Of a stretch of 10,062 nt of DNA, positions 6,587-10,062 are shown one piece after another. The translations under genes were made by a program, and so were the position numbers. The notes under the pieces are model-generated. The model ran no database searches, had not been told where the DNA came from, and worked only from the letters and a program-made list of their open reading frames with translations. Numbering within the stretch: the stretch's first letter is position 1; each line of letters opens with the position of its first letter. The stretch is from SLFT01 sp964493075 (lineage in GTDB: Bacteria > Hydrogenedentota > Hydrogenedentia > Hydrogenedentales > CAITNO01), in contig CAZBNU010000152.1 in the NCBI GenBank assembly GCA_964493075.1, forward strand, positions 1-10,062. Direction: 5' to 3'.

Positions 6587-8392
6587 TCACGGCTTCTCGC
6601 CTTCGAGGTGGCGGCGGTATAAGTCAAAGAAGGTGTAGGGATCACAGAACTCCCAGTTGCGTTCCGGGTACTGTTCGTTGAGTGTGGCTATCATGTTTTT
6701 CAAGGTGGTCGGGGTTTGTAGTATCCAGCGGTATACGAGGAATTGGGGCTTGTCGGGTTTGGCGAAAAATGCCATTTGTGCTGCGCCTTTTTTCAGGTTG
6801 TTGCCGTCGGGGTAGATATCCGAGTTATGCCGGATAAAGGGTGTGCCGTTCACCAATGGTTTCTCAAAACCCAGTTGCATGCCGACGCCTTTGGGCGAAA
6901 ACTTCGTGTAGGCTTCCTGGATACGCAGGGGCATGTCGCCGTGGAAACCATTGATGACGAACCCGGTAATGTCATAGTCGAATTTTTTGTAGTAGCGCTT
7001 GTTATGTTCCACCCACAAATCGAGAGCGTCGGGCAGACCGCTGCCGAGCCGGTCGCCAATGAGCAGGTTCGGATTCAGGTAACCTGCACCCGAATCCCCG
7101 GCAATGAACCAGTCGTTGGGCGAGGCGGTTTCGTAAATCAGGTCGAAGACGTAAGGCACGCGATCGGACAGGTTCGGGTTAAACGCCCAGGCAATGGGGA
7201 TGTCCCCACGCGCCGGGTCGTCCCAGACACGCGGGATGTTGCGGGACAGCCATGCGGAGGAATCGTAGTCGCCCATATATACCAGCACATAGGTCTTGTC
7301 TTCCAGCGGCTGGGTTGCAGGACGCTCGTGCTGTTTGTAGGCGTCCTTCATGGGATAATGTTGGTACGCCGAAGCGTTGGTGAGACATGCCAGCCCCAGG
7401 GCATCGGCATCAAGAATGGCGTTGTAGGCACCGAACACCGCAATGTATTGCCACTCGGTAGGCACCGGTTCGTGGCTGCCGCCCGCCGGGCCGTGATTGG
7501 TGTACTTCAAATCCCAGGACACGAACCCGCCAATGGTAGTGAACGCCTCTCCTTTGTTCTGTTTGTATTGCGCTTCGAGAAGTTTCACCAGCGTTTCATG
7601 GTCTGTGCCCAGCGGTTGCTCCGGGTCATCCACCGGCTTCTCGTCGTTCCAAACCAACAGGTCCATGAAAAAGGCACGGTTCGCAATATAATAATCATGG
7701 TTGGCTACCTTGGTATTGGGCAGGTCCCTGTAGTGAAATCCGGGCTCGCCGGGACGCTGGCTGTACCCGTCAATGTAGAACGCCATCAACGCCGGATTGC
7801 ATTTCCCCTTGTCGAGGTATTCCCGTTTCGCCCAGAGATAGGCGTCGCATTTCGCGCTGCCCGATTCGCTGCCGTCAAACTTGCCCACCAGCGACTTTTT
7901 AACGTCAATCTCAATACCTTCTTTTTTCAGGTATTCCAGCAACGGGCTATCCGAACGGAGGGGCAACAAATTTTCCACCCCAGCAATGGTGTCCGCTACA
8001 TTGGCGGTGGCAGGTACCGCAGGATCCCATACGACCCAGCCGTTCAGATCCTCCTTGAATGTTTCGAGCACTACCGCTAGGGAATTTTCTTCTTTGACAG
8101 CGCCCATTTCCGGCCACCGGGCGCTTATCTTCTCCAGCCAGTAGTCGTCCATGTTCACCGGGCCGGACGCGCCTTCTCCTTGCAGAAAACGGATGAGCAG
8201 ACGCGGCGCATCCCGGTTCACAATACCCTGCAGCGCCGCCGTTAGTTTTAGCGCGTCATAGTGCAGCACCGTATCCTGCGGCTGGGCGGCAATCCACCCG
8301 GCGAGATCAAAATACACCACCTCTTTCTCCGCGGCAGCAGCATTCGTCATGGCAAAAACAATGCAGGGGATCGTAAGGAGGTAAGGTTTCAT
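6587..8392 (-). CDS. Secreted GxGYxYP-family putative glycoside hydrolase
   Basis: This 601-residue exported protein belongs to the GxGYxYP family, which Pfam describes as putative glycoside hydrolases with N- and C-terminal domains. Residues 1-21 are a signal peptide (MKPYLLTIPCIVFAMTNAAAA). Residues about 25-250 fit the N-terminal domain, including the typical LTAALQGIVNRDAPRLLI (50-67). Residues about 270-595 fit the C-terminal domain, and the naming motif appears as GAGYLNP (435-441), with asparagine replacing the second tyrosine. Other conserved-looking stretches are TYVLVYMGDYDSSAWL (367-382) and IPIAWAFNPNL (398-408). No catalytic residues can be assigned. The frame stays open up to 8533, but start 8392 is preferred: it begins the signal peptide, has AAAGGGA about nine bases upstream, follows a TATAAT box, and avoids overlap with rpoN. 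It heads the three-gene minus-strand group and is divergent from rpoN. Carbohydrate binding or hydrolysis is a family prediction, not demonstrated here. Confidence 0.88.
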   Translation of the reverse strand: MKPYLLTIPCIVFAMTNAAAAEKEVVYFDLAGWIAAQPQDTVLHYDALKLTAALQGIVNRDAPRLLIRFLQGEGASGPVNMDDYWLEKISARWPEMGAVKEENSLAVVLETFKEDLNGWVVWDPAVPATANVADTIAGVENLLPLRSDSPLLEYLKKEGIEIDVKKSLVGKFDGSESGSAKCDAYLWAKREYLDKGKCNPALMAFYIDGYSQRPGEPGFHYRDLPNTKVANHDYYIANRAFFMDLLVWNDEKPVDDPEQPLGTDHETLVKLLEAQYKQNKGEAFTTIGGFVSWDLKYTNHGPAGGSHEPVPTEWQYIAVFGAYNAILDADALGLACLTNASAYQHYPMKDAYKQHERPATQPLEDKTYVLVYMGDYDSSAWLSRNIPRVWDDPARGDIPIAWAFNPNLSDRVPYVFDLIYETASPNDWFIAGDSGAGYLNPNLLIGDRLGSGLPDALDLWVEHNKRYYKKFDYDITGFVINGFHGDMPLRIQEAYTKFSPKGVGMQLGFEKPLVNGTPFIRHNSDIYPDGNNLKKGAAQMAFFAKPDKPQFLVYRWILQTPTTLKNMIATLNEQYPERNWEFCDPYTFFDLYRRHLEGEKP

Positions 8393-8411
8393 GGCAAATT
8401 CCCTTTTTCGG

Positions 8412-8441
8412 TTGTCGCATTTCGTGATTATAGGGTACAAT
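8412..8441 (+). promoter_or_regulatory. Putative sigma-70-type promoter for rpoN
   Basis: TTGTCG (8412-8417, four of six) and TACAAT (8436-8441, five of six) are 18 bases apart. They predict a start near 8448 and a leader of about 68 bases before the rpoN ATG. The promoter overlaps the opposed promoter of the GxGYxYP gene, so the two may compete. Confidence 0.4.
8427..8432 (-). promoter_or_regulatory. -10 box (TATAAT) for the GxGYxYP gene
   Basis: A perfect TATAAT lies on the minus strand 35 bases before the GxGYxYP start codon, predicting a start near 8420 and a leader of about 28 bases that includes the ribosome-binding site. No good -35 is found at 16-18 bases. The expected -35 position (about 8450-8455) is occupied by an arm of the inverted repeat, which would fit activator or repressor control. 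Confidence 0.5.
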
Positions 8442-8448
8442 ACACTGG

Positions 8449-8488
8449 TGCAGGGACGTGTGACGGTCAAACCTACCGTATCCCTGCA
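8449..8488. promoter_or_regulatory. Inverted repeat between divergent rpoN and GxGYxYP genes
   Basis: TGCAGGGA (8449-8456) and TCCCTGCA (8481-8488) are perfect 8-bp inverted arms with centres 32 bp apart, about three helical turns. Inside them, ACGGT (8463-8467) can pair with ACCGT (8475-8479). TGACGGTCA (8461-8469) is itself palindromic. The element begins at the predicted rpoN transcription start and covers the expected -35 site of the opposite gene. It could be a two-site operator for the divergent pair or a stem-loop at the 5' end of the rpoN mRNA. Confidence 0.5.
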
Positions 8489-8515
8489 TCCTGATGTACT
8501 TGGACTACTACGGTT

Positions 8516-9958
8516 ATGATACGGTTTGAACAACAGTTAAGACAACAACAAAAGCAGATTCTCGCGCCGCAGATGCAGCAGTCGCTGCAGATGCTGCAGA
8601 TGAACAGCATCGAACTCGACCAGTTTGTGGAGGAGACGCTTGAAATAAACCCCTTTCTCGACCGGGTGAGCACCCGCGAGACAGCGTTGTCTGAAATGCC
8701 GCCCGAGCCTTCCTCCAACAACGAAGGCAGCGACGAGCAGCTGGAGCGGGACTATGAACAGGCGGTGCTGGGCAGATCAGGCGACATGGAAACCGATTCG
8801 GATTGGCGCCGCCGGGAAGGCACGGATTTCTCGCGGAACGCCGATTCTGATGACGCCTACCGCTATTACCAGGATTCCATTACCCAGGGCGAGTCGTTGC
8901 GTGCCCACCTCCTTGACCAGATGCGCATTACTGCCGCCACCCCCGAAGAGTATCAGATTGGCGAGCGCATCATCATCGGCGACATGGACGGCAACGGCTA
9001 TTTCACGGGGGATACGGCGGAGATTGCCCAGGAACTCGACGTGCCCGAAGCGTCCGTGGTAGCCGTGCTGGATACCATCAAAAAGTTCGAGCCCACCGGC
9101 GTGGGCGCTGCGGACATTGCGGAATGCCTGTTACTCCAGATTGAAGTGGAATACCCAGACGAGGAACAACTCAAAGTCTTGGTGCGCGAACACTGGGACG
9201 ACCTGACCCGGGGACGCATCCCTCAGATTGCCCGCGCCATGGGCGTCAAACCGGAACGGGTGGAGGAACTGAAGGGTATCATCAGCCGTCTTGATCCCTG
9301 GCCGGGACGTGAATACAGCAGTGCGCCCCCGGCATACGTCACCCCGGAGGTCATGGTGGAGCAGGTGGAGGACGACTTCATTGTGGTGCTGACAGCGGAT
9401 GCCCTGCCTTCCATCGCTATCAACGATGCCTACATCAAGGAAGTGCGCAGCAAGAAAATATCCAAAGAAGAACGTACCTACATCCGGGAGAATCTCGATT
9501 CGGCACGCTGGCTGGTGCGCAATATTGAACGCCGCCAGGAGACCATCCGCAAGACTGCCCAGGCCATCATGGATGCGCAGCAGGAATTCCTCGAAAAAGG
9601 CGTGGAATACATGAAGCCCCTGACGCTAGAAGAAATTGCGAACAAGGTGGGGCTGCATGAAAGCACCATCTCCCGCACCGTGAACGGCAAATACATCCAG
9701 ACCCCCCAGGGGTTGTTTGAACTGAAATACTTCTTCTCCAGCGGCCTGCTTTCTGATGATGGCGAGAACCAGTCCTCCACAGCCATCTGCGCCCAAATCA
9801 GAAAGATCATTGACGAGGAAGACAAGCACAAACCCCTGAGCGACCAGAAAATCACCGACCTGCTCAAAAAACAGGGCACCAACGTCGCCCGACGCACCAT
9901 CGCCAAGTACCGCGAGGAAATGGGCATCCTCCCCGCCAAAATGCGCAGAAGCTACTGA
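8516..9958 (+). CDS. rpoN: RNA polymerase sigma-54 factor
   Basis: This is a full-length 480-residue sigma-54, which directs RNA polymerase to -24/-12 promoters that need an AAA+ activator to open. Region I (residues about 1-50) shows the glutamine- and leucine-rich pattern LAPQMQQSLQMLQMNSIELDQ and ENPFL-like EINPFLD. Region II (about 52-120) is acidic. Residues about 120-310 form the core-binding domain, with DMDGNGYF at 157-164 and the FEPTGVGAADIAECL pattern. Residues about 365-395 hold the helix-turn-helix (LTLEEIANKVGLHESTISRTV). The RpoN box ARRTIAKYRE lies at 458-467 and differs from the consensus only by I for V. The start matches the family N-terminus, but no Shine-Dalgarno is visible before ATG 8516. 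The gene is divergent from the GxGYxYP gene. No activator, ptsN, rapZ or hpf gene is present before the window ends, and I found no -24/-12 promoter in the window. Confidence 0.97.
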   Translation: MIRFEQQLRQQQKQILAPQMQQSLQMLQMNSIELDQFVEETLEINPFLDRVSTRETALSEMPPEPSSNNEGSDEQLERDYEQAVLGRSGDMETDSDWRRREGTDFSRNADSDDAYRYYQDSITQGESLRAHLLDQMRITAATPEEYQIGERIIIGDMDGNGYFTGDTAEIAQELDVPEASVVAVLDTIKKFEPTGVGAADIAECLLLQIEVEYPDEEQLKVLVREHWDDLTRGRIPQIARAMGVKPERVEELKGIISRLDPWPGREYSSAPPAYVTPEVMVEQVEDDFIVVLTADALPSIAINDAYIKEVRSKKISKEERTYIRENLDSARWLVRNIERRQETIRKTAQAIMDAQQEFLEKGVEYMKPLTLEEIANKVGLHESTISRTVNGKYIQTPQGLFELKYFFSSGLLSDDGENQSSTAICAQIRKIIDEEDKHKPLSDQKITDLLKKQGTNVARRTIAKYREEMGILPAKMRRSY

Positions 9959-9983
9959 TTTCCCTTACCCGTAAGCCGGACAG

Positions 9984-10013
9984 ATGACGTGTTCAAGCCA
10001 AAGTCTGTATAAT
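9984..10013 (+). promoter_or_regulatory. Promoter for the gene at the right edge
   Basis: A perfect TATAAT (10008-10013) is preceded at 18 bases by ATGACG (9984-9989), four of six matches to TTGACA. The -10 ends seven bases before the ATG at 10021, so the transcript should begin at or next to the start codon. In the rest of the 62-base gap after rpoN, CTTAC and GTAAG (9964-9975) form only a weak five-pair stem with a two-base loop and no T run; no terminator is called. Confidence 0.5.
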
Positions 10014-10020
10014 ACCCGCC

Positions 10021-10062
10021 ATGACTGATAAATGGATGCGCATAGCCGACATTTCCCCTCAC
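10021..10062 (+). CDS. Start of an unidentified gene, cut by the window end
   Basis: The last 42 bases encode MTDKWMRIADISPH in an open frame with no stop. Too little is present to name the product. The start is chosen because it lies seven bases after a perfect TATAAT. There is no Shine-Dalgarno, so if this is right the mRNA is leaderless. A later in-frame ATG at 10036 also lacks a ribosome-binding site. The gene lies in the same direction as rpoN, 62 bases downstream, and appears to have its own promoter. Confidence 0.45.
   Translation, partial: MTDKWMRIADISPH

Noticed and set aside
6743..8080. A 445-codon open frame on the plus strand, antisense to the GxGYxYP gene
   Set aside because: It mirrors a well-supported family member with a signal peptide and promoter. 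Its protein is low-complexity and rich in V, G and R, without recognisable domains, and no ribosome-binding site was seen.
8393..8533. N-terminal extension of the GxGYxYP gene to 8533
   Set aside because: It would bury the signal peptide 47 residues in, cross the TATAAT box and overlap rpoN. ATG 8392 has a good ribosome-binding site.
1..10062. Sigma-54 (-24/-12) promoters, expected near rpoN
   Set aside because: Several TGGCAC occurrences were inspected on both strands, but none had TTGC at the right spacing. A position-weight-matrix scan would settle it.

Overview
The window looks like a chromosomal segment from an environmental, Gram-negative-type bacterium. It holds RNase D, sigma-54, exported proteins with ordinary signal peptides, and a GxGYxYP-family protein known mostly from carbohydrate-degrading bacteria. 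The mix would fit a Hydrogenedentota, Planctomycetota, Verrucomicrobiota or Lentisphaerota-like lineage, but that is inference and no rRNA or strict marker gene is present. No mobile element, CRISPR array, tRNA or rRNA was seen.

Layout. Positions 1-104 are an upstream region with nested inverted repeats. A plus-strand pair follows: RNase D (105-1280), then a membrane PAS sensor (1343-2602). The sensor carries a histidine-kinase-like H-box whose phospho-accepting histidine is asparagine, and it has no ATPase domain. Its 3' end overlaps, tail to tail, a small minus-strand HNH endonuclease gene (2588-3202), which has a good sigma-70-type promoter of its own.

Three minus-strand genes come next, in transcription order from right to left: a secreted GxGYxYP-family protein (start at 8392, not at the longer reading-frame limit), a five-helix membrane protein of unknown function written in visibly more AT-rich DNA (5607-6506), and a 721-residue secreted protein that looks like an alpha/alpha-toroid plus beta-sandwich carbohydrate enzyme (3321-5486). 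The two exported proteins together suggest a small polysaccharide-processing locus. The gaps between these genes hold a hairpin (6554-6575) and a perfect 17-bp palindrome (6521-6537) at a putative promoter, so the AT-rich gene may be regulated separately.

The GxGYxYP gene is divergent from rpoN (8516-9958, sigma-54). The 123-bp region between them has overlapping, opposed sigma-70-type promoters and a perfect 8-bp inverted repeat with arms 32 bp apart. After rpoN, a TATAAT box sits seven bases before the ATG of a gene cut by the window edge, as expected for a leaderless transcript.

The points most worth a second look are the degenerate kinase, the divergent rpoN/GxGYxYP regulatory region, and the secreted-protein cluster with its AT-rich membrane gene. 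Nothing seen here proves a new defence or mobile system.
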